Assembly: GCF_004794515.1 (NCBI RefSeq)
Contig: NZ_SSDF01000039.1
Coordinates: 1-45,274 of the forward strand
DNA length: 45,274 nucleotides
Direction of reading: 5' to 3'
Source: Microbacterium sp. A20
GTDB taxonomy: Bacteria > Actinomycetota > Actinomycetes > Actinomycetales > Microbacteriaceae
Part shown: positions 33,901-40,852 of the stretch, piece after piece
Layout of the letters: each line of letters begins with the position of its first letter
How positions within the stretch are numbered: the stretch's first letter is position 1
Notes under the pieces: model-generated
Seen by the model: only the letters and a program-made list of their open reading frames with translations
Told to the model about the DNA's origin: nothing
The model's database searches: none
Program-made: the position numbers and the translations under genes

Positions 33901-34060
33901 GCCGTACCGCTCGTCGTCCGGACAGACCTCGACCTACAACCGGTACAACGTGCCCGCCAACGGCACGATCACGCTCTCCTGCTGGCACGGCGGCATGGGC
34001 AGGACCCTGCAGGCCGATATCCAAGGCGTCGGTTGGTCCGAAGGCACCACGTGGCCGTAA
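27971..34060 (+). CDS. Giant membrane-anchored Ig-like/fibronectin type III surface protein (2029 aa)
   Basis: The start is ATG 27971 behind a G-rich site; the frame is open 40 codons further upstream without support. An N-terminal helix (about residues 13-33) anchors the protein with its long C-terminal part outside. Residues 36-340 are beta-rich (VDLNDGGVWITK...) and may form a propeller. An acidic linker (about 370-398) leads to eleven tandem Ig/cadherin-like repeats of about 97 residues (396-1460). Many carry Asn-Asp-x-Asp-Pro-Asp/Glu-Gly-Asp calcium-type turns. Then come five Fn3 domains (about 1463-1930) and a cap of about 95 residues with four Cys (CSPDTCY ... RCLD ... CWHG). No LPXTG. 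It is the first gene of a ten-gene operon and corresponds to the FN3 protein of the bifidobacterial PFNA cluster. Probable adhesin or surface sensor. Confidence 0.88.
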   Translation: MKALSWMRARPKTLASAAGVTVGVIAITTMAFTYEGFPTTKVDLNDGGVWITKTSSLLVGHFNNESTILDGGLRTTSENYDILQAAANVLVVDESASTVTAIDPARVSLGDSTIIPSSAKVAMGANTAAILDEKSGDLWVVPVQGIASFEIEAAEPIVELGENSDVTVAEDGTVFALSGERGEVVTVPVDNEGAPGEASAASVGELDLSVRPTITAVGRTPVVFDEAAGVVTTPGGLRTELKGAADAVLQQASAETDAVAIATPTALVRVPLDGGEPEQTSAGGDGTAAAPVWLRGCTYGAWAGSATFIRECPGDGNDVNSPIDGAEDSASLTFRVNRDVIILNDAVGGAAWMANESLQRVDNWNDLTPPEGETENQEDSTEETVETTLPERSEENTPPIAEDDSYGVRPGATTLLPVLDNDNDPDGDVLVAALAEAQPSIGTVQPINNGGSLQITVGEDASGTASFTYEVDDGRKGKDTAVVSLAVHDWNENAAPTSKRKTSLAVETGGTISYNILPDWIDPDGDDIYLKEVLAAPGDEVDFSKDGQITYKATASLQGRKDVQVTVADAFGKLGTSTIALDVRPQGSTNPKTNADHVITRAGEQVTVAPTANDTSTSREQLRLSRVLDTPGATIVPNTANKTFSFMAEKPGVYYVQYQVTTGPKNGEGIVRVDVMPESETDLPPVAVRDVALLPTGGDVLLGVLNNDTDPAGGILVVQSVSLEPSSGISVSVLNHETLRITDQGALEEQVRVKYRISNGSKSAEGEVVVIPIPAPEELLQPIANPDTATVRVGDVVTIPVLDNDTHPSDDVMHVEPELIEPFVDPEDGEAFVSQDAVRFKAGPEAKTVYLTYEVSDSRQQKAAGYVTIQILPIDEENNAAPRPQDLVARALAGTEVNIAVPLDGIDTDGDSVELVGIESSPTKGRITNGPNYFTYEASDGASGVDVFKYRVRDRLGKEGIATIRVGIAPTEQTNQPPYAVKDAVVVRPGREIAVPVLANDSDPEGDKVSLLKDGLELPDGLEARVSGDRVLVQAPNGPTETSLQYTAVDARGAEATATLQITVDEDVPLQAPVARDDRLQPVDLKDGGLSADLEILANDEDPDGTTDSLTVEVGEGGTQLENGKVRVTVTDELQLIRYTLVDRDDQRASAFIFVPSRSDLRPTLTSTKPLEVVSGETEEIPLSEYVTVAGGGDVVITEKERISANHADGADLLKDESTLVYTSAKGFFGPDSLTFEVTDGDGPDDPEGRKATLSIPINVLPPENQQPTFVQGQVNVAPGEPATSLDLAALTDDPDPEDEGKHDYSLVGGEEKGVSARIDGDDKLVVEAASNAKKGTAVTLKIRISDGTTEPVEGTVEVMVTASTRSMPAANTDTIAEADAGKTITVPALANDYNPFPETPLKIVTAVAESGSGEVTFTDSEVTVTPNESFVGTLVVRYRIQDATQDADREVNGQIVVTVQDVPDAPGVPVIASVQDRTVVVSFSAPSNNGAEITKYTVKSVGGSSYSKECQSTTCTLDGLTNNVEYTFQATATNRVGESEPSALSAPARPDARPDTPIPPTLVFGDKSLKVAWTTPSTPGSPVDRYTLEISPAPPSGITQKEVTGNSTTWEGLENGSDYQVRVQAHNRAPDPSSWSGWSSSEIPAGPPLPAAAPTTSELAPVNGRAQMSVNWGNQDNNGDAIRGYRLEVLRGGQVVDTMTPGPEARSQTVVVDPSETAYTYRIQAYNKAGWGEMSPPSAPRRGVVPPGAPTSLKVVEERDRALVIDFRPGSSGGASAGEITYEYRLDRGGWNALPGNKTIGGLTNGHNYTVEVRAITRLLTTDFAGSSYAGAVSNAAQGNPHGKPSPPAVSAESLESQVRLNWNANGSPNGRDIQVVQISVDGGGWQNVGMVGSVNVGTYSEHHSIKARAMDNTGAWSDESPTRGATAKDRPQPRWWASQGPDSRNCSPDTCYKLNLNTANVPAGTYMIRCLDNGQPYRSSSGQTSTYNRYNVPANGTITLSCWHGGMGRTLQADIQGVGWSEGTTWP

Positions 34061-34112
34061 CGGCGGCGGCTCCCGGCACACGAACTCCCACACGACAAGG
34101 AACCCCACACTC

Positions 34113-35084
34113 ATGACAATGACCCCCGAGCAGGCCGCCTGGTTCCAGGGCACCTTCCAGCGTCTGGTCGAGAACGTCGACAAGGCGGTGCAGGGCAAGA
34201 AGGAGATCGTCGGTCTGGTGATGGCGTCGATGCTCGCCGAGGGCCACGTGCTCCTCGAGGACGCCCCCGGCACCGGCAAGACGAGCCTCGCCAAGGCGCT
34301 CGCGGCGACCGTGCAGGGCACGAGCGCACGCATCCAGTTCACGCCCGACCTGCTGCCGTCCGACGTCACGGGTGTGACGATCTACGACCAGCAGTCGCAC
34401 CGGTTCGAGTTCCACAAGGGACCGATCTTCGCGTCGATCGTGCTGGCCGACGAGATCAACCGTGCGTCGCCGAAGACGCAGTCGGCGCTGCTCGAGGTCA
34501 TGGAGGAGTCGCGGGTCACGGTCGACGGCGTCACGCACGAGGCCGGTCGCCCGTTCCTCGTCATCGCCACGCAGAACCCGATCGAGCAGGCGGGAACCTA
34601 CAAGCTCCCCGAAGCCCAGCTCGACCGCTTCCTGATCAAGACCTCCATCGGATACCCCGACCTCGCGGTCACGGAGAGCATCCTCGCCGGAGCATCCGAT
34701 CGCAACCCGTCGGCCGGGCTCTCGGCGATCATCACGACGAGCGCCGTCGCCGACATGGCCGACCTCGCCGCCACCGTGCACGTGGAGCCGGCCGTGCTGC
34801 GCTACGTGGCGGAGCTGGCCGAGGCGACCCGTGAAGACGGCGCGATCCGCCTGGGCGTCTCGGTGCGTGGCGCGATCGCGATGATCCGCATCGCCAAGGT
34901 GTGGGCCGCAGCGCAGGGCCGCCACTTCGTGCTGCCCGACGACATCAAGGCCCTCGCACGACCGGTCTGGCAGCACCGCCTGCTGCTCGACGCCGAGGCG
35001 GAGTTCGCCGGTACGAGCAGCGACACCGTGATCGCCCGCGTGCTCGACGGCGTCGCGGCACCCCAGGCCCGAGCAGCGGCCTGA
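34113..35084 (+). CDS. MoxR-family AAA+ ATPase
   Basis: A protein of 323 residues. Walker A is EDAPGTGKTS (Lys56), Walker B is IVLADEINRA (Asp113, Glu114), and the sensor region is VIATQNPIEQAGTYKLPEAQLDRF, which is diagnostic for MoxR. A C-terminal lid domain follows. MoxR proteins are chaperone-like ATPases that work with DUF58 or vWA proteins to mature or regulate partner complexes. Its stop and the ATG of the DUF58 gene overlap by one base (TGATG). It lies 52 bases after the giant protein gene, the largest gap in this operon. Confidence 0.96.
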   Translation: MTMTPEQAAWFQGTFQRLVENVDKAVQGKKEIVGLVMASMLAEGHVLLEDAPGTGKTSLAKALAATVQGTSARIQFTPDLLPSDVTGVTIYDQQSHRFEFHKGPIFASIVLADEINRASPKTQSALLEVMEESRVTVDGVTHEAGRPFLVIATQNPIEQAGTYKLPEAQLDRFLIKTSIGYPDLAVTESILAGASDRNPSAGLSAIITTSAVADMADLAATVHVEPAVLRYVAELAEATREDGAIRLGVSVRGAIAMIRIAKVWAAAQGRHFVLPDDIKALARPVWQHRLLLDAEAEFAGTSSDTVIARVLDGVAAPQARAAA

Positions 35085-36346
35085 TGACCGCGGAGGCTCT
35101 TCAGGCGGCGCCGCCGCAGACGGAACGCGACGCCGGATGGCGTGACGTCGCGGCCGTCATCGGCGCGCGCCTTCTGACGCGCCTCCGGAAGATCACCGCG
35201 GCGATCCGCCCGCTGGCCTGGGTGCTGATGGCCATCGCCGTCGGCTTCTGGGTGATCGGGCAGGTCGCCGGCTGGGCGGAGTTCACGATCGCGGCCGCGG
35301 TGATCGCGATCGCCGTCGGCGTCTGCGCGCTGTTCCTGATCGGACGCACCGCCTACGACGTCTCGCTCGACCTCGCCCGCACCCGCGTGGTCGTAGGGGA
35401 GCGCGCAGTCGGCGCACTCACCCTGGCCAACCGCGGCAGCAGAGCGATCCTGCCCTCGCGCGTGGTGCTCCCGGTCGGCTCCGGTCGCGGCGAGTTCGGC
35501 ATCCAGCGCCTCGCACCGGGGGAGGAGGCGGAGGAGCTCTTCGCCATCCCCACGCAGCGGCGCGGTGTGGTCAAGGTCGGTCCGGTGAGCGTCGTCCGCG
35601 GCGACCCGCTCGGTCTCTTCGAGCGCGCGCACCGCCGTGACGATCCGGTCGACCTGTTCGTGCACCCGCGTACCGTGCTGTTCGACGGGCAGTCGCTCGG
35701 TTACCTGCGCGACCTCGAGGGGCTTCCGGCCGCGGATCTCTCCCGTGACGACGTCTCCTTCCACGCACTGCTCGAGTATCAGCCCGGCGACGACCTGCGC
35801 CACGTGCACTGGCGCTCGACCGCCCGCACCGGGACGATGATGGTCCGCCAGTACGAGGAGACCCGTCGCTCGCACTTCGTGATCGGTCTCTCACGCTCGG
35901 CGGGCGACTACGCCACCGACGACGACTTCGAGCTCGGCATCTCGGCGGCGGGCTCGATCGGTCTTCGGGCACTCCGCGACTCGCAGCGCGTCGACGTGCG
36001 CGTGCAGGGCCGCGAGCTGCCCGCCGGCACCGGCAAGCAACTGCTGGACTCCCTCGCTGCGGTCGAGAACAGCAAGGCGAAGGAGGGCGGCATCGCCGAC
36101 CTCGCCGGTATCGTCTCCGCCACGATGCCGCTGGCCAGCGTGGTGGTGCTCGTGTGCGGCTCCCGCGTGCCCTCCGACGACCTCCGCCTCGCCTGCTCGC
36201 GCCTGCCCTTCGGGGCCAAGGTGCTCGCGGTCGTCACCGACACGACCGCGACCGCGCCGACGCTGCGGCGCATCGGCGACGCCGACGTCGTCACGGTCGG
36301 CGCGCTCGAACAGGTTCCCCTCGCTCTGCAGAAGGTGCTCGCATGA
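35084..36346 (+). CDS. DUF58 domain membrane protein
   Basis: A protein of 420 residues. Two membrane helices (about 45-62 and 66-86) are followed by a beta-rich segment and the DUF58 core ALLEYQPGDDLRHVHWRSTARTG (about 225-247), which is the family signature, then a vWA-like C-terminal part. DUF58 proteins are the usual partners of MoxR ATPases. The start is ATG 35084, fused to the moxR stop; the end overlaps the transglutaminase-like gene by 4 bases. Probably membrane-bound with its main domain in the cytoplasm. Confidence 0.93.
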   Translation: MTAEALQAAPPQTERDAGWRDVAAVIGARLLTRLRKITAAIRPLAWVLMAIAVGFWVIGQVAGWAEFTIAAAVIAIAVGVCALFLIGRTAYDVSLDLARTRVVVGERAVGALTLANRGSRAILPSRVVLPVGSGRGEFGIQRLAPGEEAEELFAIPTQRRGVVKVGPVSVVRGDPLGLFERAHRRDDPVDLFVHPRTVLFDGQSLGYLRDLEGLPAADLSRDDVSFHALLEYQPGDDLRHVHWRSTARTGTMMVRQYEETRRSHFVIGLSRSAGDYATDDDFELGISAAGSIGLRALRDSQRVDVRVQGRELPAGTGKQLLDSLAAVENSKAKEGGIADLAGIVSATMPLASVVVLVCGSRVPSDDLRLACSRLPFGAKVLAVVTDTTATAPTLRRIGDADVVTVGALEQVPLALQKVLA

Positions 36347-38748
36347 CCGCGCCCGCCACCGCGCCCGCCGCGTCCACCACGCTCGCCCCTCGTCGCTGGA
36401 TCCTCGACCTCGGGGCGACGGCGCTCCTGGTCGCGACGGCGATGGTGGGGTTCTGGCCCACCTTCGCGGGGCCCTCGTTCCTCCCGGCCGTCATCGGCGG
36501 CATCCTGCTCGGCCTCGCGATCGCGGCCGTCGCGACGTGGCGTCGCTGGGGCATCCTGATCATCGCGGGGCTCACCGTCGCCGCGTACTTCGTGTTCGGC
36601 GCGGCGTTCGCGCTGCCGCAGACCGCGATCCTCGGATTCATCCCCACCCTCGAGACGCTGCAGAAACTCGCGCTGGGCACGGTCACGGCTTGGAAGCAGA
36701 TGCTCACCACGGTCGCCCCCGTGGCGGCGGCCGACGGGCACCTGATCGTCCCGTTCCTGCTGGCGCTCGTGGTCACGACGCTGACCGCCTCGCTGGCGCT
36801 GCGCCTGTCGCAGGTCGCCTGGGCGCTGCTGCCGGCCGGCGTGCTGCTCATGCTCGTGATCGCTCTCGGCACCCCGGAGCCGGCCTTCCCTCTCGTGCAG
36901 GGGCTCGTGTTCGCTGTCGTGAGCATGTCGTGGCTGGCACTGCGTCAGCTCTGGGCGCCGCAGAACATGGCCGTCTCGGTGAGCGAGGTCGACCCATCCC
37001 GTGCGGCGCACATGCGCACCCGGCGTCTGCTGGCCGGGGTCGCCGTGCTGGCCGTCGCGGGTGGGGCCGGTGTCGCCACGGCCGCCGTCGCGACCCCCGC
37101 ACAGCCTCGGCACGTGTTCCGCGACGTGATCATCCCGCCGTTCGACATCCGCGACTACCCGAGCCCGCTGCAGGCGTTCCGCAAGAACGTGCGCGACGAG
37201 GCCGAGGAGACGCTGTTCACCGTGCAGGGTCTGCCCAAGGGCGCCCGCATCCGCACGGCCGTGATGGACCAGTTCGACGGCATGGTCTACAACGTCACCG
37301 ACGGCGGCCCGACCTCGTCGAGCGCGTTCGCCCCGCTGCGGTCGAACATGGCGCCGGAGGCGGAAGGCGTCCCCGTCACGCTGAAGTTCGCGATCGACGA
37401 GTACCGCGGCGTGTGGATGCCGACGGCGGGAGAGCTGTCGGAGATCCGGTTCGACGGCGACCGCGCCGAAGACCTGCGCCGCGGCACCTTCGTCAACACG
37501 GTGACCGGCACCGCGGTGGCCACCCCGAAGCTGAGTGCGGGCGACGAGTACGTGGTCGACGCCGTGATGCCGAGCGAGCCCGACGACGAGCAGCTGGCCG
37601 AGGTGGCGTTCGGCAAGGTCGCGATGCCCAAGCCCAGCAACGTGCCGGAGGAGCTGACCTCCCTGGCCGCGGAGACCGTGGCGGGCGCCGAGACGCCGAT
37701 CGAGCAGGTGCGGGCACTGGAGACCTTCCTCTCCGAGGGCGGCTTCTTCAGCCACGGCCTCGAGGGCGAGGTGCTGTCGCGTGCCGGCCACACCGCCGAG
37801 CGCATCTCGACGCTCGTGGGCGCCGACCAGATGATCGGCGACGACGAGCAGTACGCCGTGGCGATGGCCTTGCTCGCCGGACAGCTCGACATCCCCGCCC
37901 GCGTCGTCATGGGGTACTACCCCGACGACGAGCAGGCGGGAGAAGCGATCTTCACCGCCACCGGCGACAACGTGCACGCCTGGGTCGAGGTCAACTTCGA
38001 GGGCGTCGGATGGATGACGTTCAACCCGACCCCGCCCGAGGACCAGGTCCCGAACGACCAGAACACCAAGCCCCGCGTCGACCCGAAGCCGCAGGTGCTG
38101 CAGCCCCCGCCCCCGCCGCAGGAGCCCGTGGACCTGCCGCCGACTCTGCCCGACGACCGCGAGTCGGAGGACGAGAGCCTGAACCTCGCCGGCATCATCG
38201 GCGCGATCCTGCTGATCGGCGGGATCTCGCTCGCGGTGATCGCTGTGCTCGCCTCGCCGTTCATCGTGATCGGTGCCTGGAAGGCCGCGAAGCGCCGTTC
38301 GCGTCGCGCCGCAGCCCGCACCTCCGACCGCATCAGCGGTGGCTGGGACGAGCTGACCGACCGCGCCGTCGACTACGGTGCGCGTCTGGCACCCGGCGGC
38401 ACCCGCATCGAGGAGGCCGCGGTCGTGGCATCCTCGCTCACCGTCCCGCAGGTCACCGCGCTGGCCGAGCGGGCCGACGCCGAGGTGTTCGGTCCGACGG
38501 AACCCAGCCCGCAGGACGTGGAGTCGTTCTGGCACGAGGTCGATGAGATCGTCGGCGGCCTCGGAGCGGAGGCCGGCTTCTGGAAGCGCACGAAGGCCCG
38601 GCTGAGCATGCGCTCCCTGCTCGGGGGCACAGCCATGTCGAACGGGTTGCAGAGTCTGAAGGATGCGGCGACCGCGCGCGTTCGCCGCGAACCTGGCACC
38701 ATCAAGAACAGCACGACGCCCCCGTCCTCCGAGAGTGAGACCCCATGA
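36343..38748 (+). CDS. Membrane transglutaminase-like protein, probably without catalytic cysteine
   Basis: A protein of 801 residues with about seven N-terminal membrane helices (to about 245), an extracytoplasmic region with a transglutaminase-like core (about 440-565), a Pro-rich stretch, one more helix (about 615-640) and a cytoplasmic tail of 160 residues. The core motif reads IGDDEQYAVAMALLAGQLDIPARVVMGY, where active enzymes have G-D-C: residue 501 is Asp instead of the nucleophile Cys. His545 (NVHAWVEV) is kept, but the third residue is Asn561 (FNPTP) where Asp is usual. It is therefore more likely a binding or structural protein than an enzyme. This is the TGM member of the PFNA-like set and overlaps both neighbours by four bases. 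Confidence 0.88.
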   Translation: MTAPATAPAASTTLAPRRWILDLGATALLVATAMVGFWPTFAGPSFLPAVIGGILLGLAIAAVATWRRWGILIIAGLTVAAYFVFGAAFALPQTAILGFIPTLETLQKLALGTVTAWKQMLTTVAPVAAADGHLIVPFLLALVVTTLTASLALRLSQVAWALLPAGVLLMLVIALGTPEPAFPLVQGLVFAVVSMSWLALRQLWAPQNMAVSVSEVDPSRAAHMRTRRLLAGVAVLAVAGGAGVATAAVATPAQPRHVFRDVIIPPFDIRDYPSPLQAFRKNVRDEAEETLFTVQGLPKGARIRTAVMDQFDGMVYNVTDGGPTSSSAFAPLRSNMAPEAEGVPVTLKFAIDEYRGVWMPTAGELSEIRFDGDRAEDLRRGTFVNTVTGTAVATPKLSAGDEYVVDAVMPSEPDDEQLAEVAFGKVAMPKPSNVPEELTSLAAETVAGAETPIEQVRALETFLSEGGFFSHGLEGEVLSRAGHTAERISTLVGADQMIGDDEQYAVAMALLAGQLDIPARVVMGYYPDDEQAGEAIFTATGDNVHAWVEVNFEGVGWMTFNPTPPEDQVPNDQNTKPRVDPKPQVLQPPPPPQEPVDLPPTLPDDRESEDESLNLAGIIGAILLIGGISLAVIAVLASPFIVIGAWKAAKRRSRRAAARTSDRISGGWDELTDRAVDYGARLAPGGTRIEEAAVVASSLTVPQVTALAERADAEVFGPTEPSPQDVESFWHEVDEIVGGLGAEAGFWKRTKARLSMRSLLGGTAMSNGLQSLKDAATARVRREPGTIKNSTTPPSSESETP

Positions 38749-40037
38749 CGCAGCCCGCGCTCGATCAGATCGCGCCGATCTCCCGTCGCGCGGTCGCCTA
38801 CGTCATCGACGCCCTGATCGCCGGCGGACTCGGCATCCTTCTCGGCGGCGGTCTGCTGCTCGCCTCGACGCTCTCGGGTGGGCTCGAGGCCTCGATCGCC
38901 GTGCTGCTCATCGGCGGCCCCGTCGTGAGCCTGGTGCTGCTCGCCTGGTTCGTCGTCTACACCGTCATGCAGGCCGGCAACGGCTCCATCGGCATGCGCG
39001 CGCAGGGGCTGCGGCTCGTGTCGGCGGCGGATGGGAGCCCGCTCGGCTTCGGGCGCGCCCTGCTGCGCAACATCATCTTCGGCCTCGCCGGAGCCATCGT
39101 CGTCGGCTACTTCAGCCCGCTGTTCGACGGCTCGGGCCGTTTCCAGGGCTGGCACGACAAGGTCGCGTCGTCGCTGATGCTCGACGCCAGGGTGGCCGCA
39201 TCCGGCTGGTCGCCCGCCCCCGGTGCCGCGACGGCGTCGCGTGCGGATGCGTCGGCCAAGCCGCAGTCGGGCCTCTCGACGGTGCCCTCCGCGCCGGCGA
39301 TCCCCGGGCTTCCGCAGCCGGCGGCTCCGTCTGCCGCGCCTGCGCCGGCACCCGCGGCGCCTCCTGCACCCGTGCCGCCCCGGCCCGCGGCTCCGGTCGC
39401 CGAGACCGGATCGCTGATCGCCTTCGTGCCCGGCATCACGCAGGACGCGCCCCCGCGCCCCGCCCCGCCCCTGGAGTCCGAGCTCGACGCGACGATCCAG
39501 CAGCATCCCTCGCCCTCCTCGGCACCCGCGGCACCTCCCGCGCCTCCCGCACCTCTCGCGACGGCCGCGGCTCCCGTGCCTCCCGTACCTCCTGCACCTG
39601 CACCTGCACCTGCACCTGCACCTGCACCTGCGGTTGCTCCGGCAGCGACGGCGCGTGCGGCGGAGGCCGACGACGCGGACGACGATCCGGAGGCCACCAG
39701 GATCAGTGTTCCCGGGCACCGACTCGTCTTCACGTGGGACGACGGCACGCGCGTGCCCGTCTCTCGGCGCACCGTCTTCGGCCGCAATCCCTCCCCGGAA
39801 GAGGGCGCGACGATCGTGTCCGTGCGTGATGAGACGCTCTCGCTGTCGAAGACACATTTCGAGGCCGCAGCCGAGACGTCCGGCGGTTGGGTGCTGGATC
39901 GGCACTCCACGAACGGCATGACCATCGTCCGAGACGGGCAGCGCATCGCGTGCCCGGCCGGGCAGCGCGTGCCTGTGCGTCTGGGAGACGCGATCGAGAT
40001 AGGTGACCGCATCATGACGATCGGCGGCTACGCATGA
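38745..40037 (+). CDS. RDD membrane domain fused to a C-terminal FHA domain
   Basis: A protein of 430 residues. An RDD domain with three to four helices (about 10-160; ISRRAVAYVIDALIAG, GNGSIGMRAQGLRLV) is followed by a linker of about 165 residues made almost only of Pro and Ala. It ends in an FHA domain (about 328-430) with the phosphothreonine-reading residues in TVFGRN, SLSKTHF and HSTNGMT. The linker includes a CCTGCA hexamer array (39591-39630). It should tether an FHA reader to the membrane, where a threonine-phosphorylated partner such as the kinase or the transglutaminase-like tail could dock. ATGA overlaps on both sides. Confidence 0.92.
   Translation: MTQPALDQIAPISRRAVAYVIDALIAGGLGILLGGGLLLASTLSGGLEASIAVLLIGGPVVSLVLLAWFVVYTVMQAGNGSIGMRAQGLRLVSAADGSPLGFGRALLRNIIFGLAGAIVVGYFSPLFDGSGRFQGWHDKVASSLMLDARVAASGWSPAPGAATASRADASAKPQSGLSTVPSAPAIPGLPQPAAPSAAPAPAPAAPPAPVPPRPAAPVAETGSLIAFVPGITQDAPPRPAPPLESELDATIQQHPSPSSAPAAPPAPPAPLATAAAPVPPVPPAPAPAPAPAPAPAVAPAATARAAEADDADDDPEATRISVPGHRLVFTWDDGTRVPVSRRTVFGRNPSPEEGATIVSVRDETLSLSKTHFEAAAETSGGWVLDRHSTNGMTIVRDGQRIACPAGQRVPVRLGDAIEIGDRIMTIGGYA
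39591..39630 (+). repeat. CCTGCA hexanucleotide array (6.7 copies)
   Basis: Forty bases are a perfect tandem run of CCTGCA, which encodes alternating Pro-Ala in the RDD-FHA linker. Because the unit is a multiple of three, gain or loss of copies changes linker length without breaking the frame. Confidence 0.95.
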
Positions 40038-40852
40038 GGGCCGGACTGATCGTCTCCACCGGGTCTGCGACGCATCCGGGGCTCCGTCGCCTGCTCAACG
40101 AGGATGCGCACCTCGCATCGGCGCCCGTCTTCCTCGTCGCCGATGGAATGGGCGGGCATGAGGCGGGCGAGCGTGCGAGTGCGGCGGTCATCGCCGAGTT
40201 CTCCCGCTACGTCGGTCGTCCTGCGCTCGAACTCGACGACGTGCGTCAGGCGCTGTCGGTCTCGCGGACGAACGTCGAGGATCTGTCGACGTCGGGAAAC
40301 GGCCGTGCGGGAACGACCCTCAGCGGCGTCGTCATCGCCTCGGTCGACGGCATGGGGTACTGGCTCGCGGTGAACATCGGCGATTCGCGGACCTACCGTC
40401 TGGCCGACGGCGAGCTCGAGCAGATCAGCGTCGACCACTCGGTGGTGCAGGAGCTGATCGAATCCGGTGAGCTCACCGCCGAGGATGCGATCTCCGACAG
40501 CCGCCGCAACATCATCACCCGGGCGATCGGCGCGAGCAGCACCGGCGATGCCGACTATTGGATGTTCCCCGCCGAGCTCGGCGACCGGATCATGGTGTGC
40601 TCCGACGGTCTCACCTCCGAGGTGCCGGATGCCCGCATCCGCGAGGTACTGACCTCCGAGCCCGATCCGCAGAAGGCCGCAGAGATGCTGACCGACGACG
40701 CCGTCAACGCCGGCGGCCGGGACAACATCACCGTCATCGTCGTGGACGCCGTCTCGGTGGCGTCCAGGCCGGGGACGCTCATGGCCACCGACGACACGGA
40801 TATCGACCTGGACACGCGTCCACGAGAAGCCGCAGCAGGAGGGGTTCGCTGA
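40034..40852 (+). CDS. PP2C-family Ser/Thr protein phosphatase
   Basis: A protein of 272 residues with all main PP2C metal and phosphate motifs: RRLLNEDA (about 19-26), VADGMGGHEAG (about 36-46), NIGDSRTYRL, a long central segment and GGRDNITVIVV near residue 232. It should remove the phosphates added by the kinase at 42054-43688, as in PstP-type systems, but it is soluble and lacks the PstP membrane anchor. ATG overlaps the RDD-FHA stop and its stop overlaps the next ATG (TGATG). A 30-residue polar tail follows the domain. Confidence 0.95.
   Translation: MRAGLIVSTGSATHPGLRRLLNEDAHLASAPVFLVADGMGGHEAGERASAAVIAEFSRYVGRPALELDDVRQALSVSRTNVEDLSTSGNGRAGTTLSGVVIASVDGMGYWLAVNIGDSRTYRLADGELEQISVDHSVVQELIESGELTAEDAISDSRRNIITRAIGASSTGDADYWMFPAELGDRIMVCSDGLTSEVPDARIREVLTSEPDPQKAAEMLTDDAVNAGGRDNITVIVVDAVSVASRPGTLMATDDTDIDLDTRPREAAAGGVR

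Noticed and set aside
39591..39630. CCTGCA array as a CRISPR or transposon end
   Set aside because: Pure hexamer without spacers, in frame inside a Pro-Ala linker; it is a coding microsatellite.
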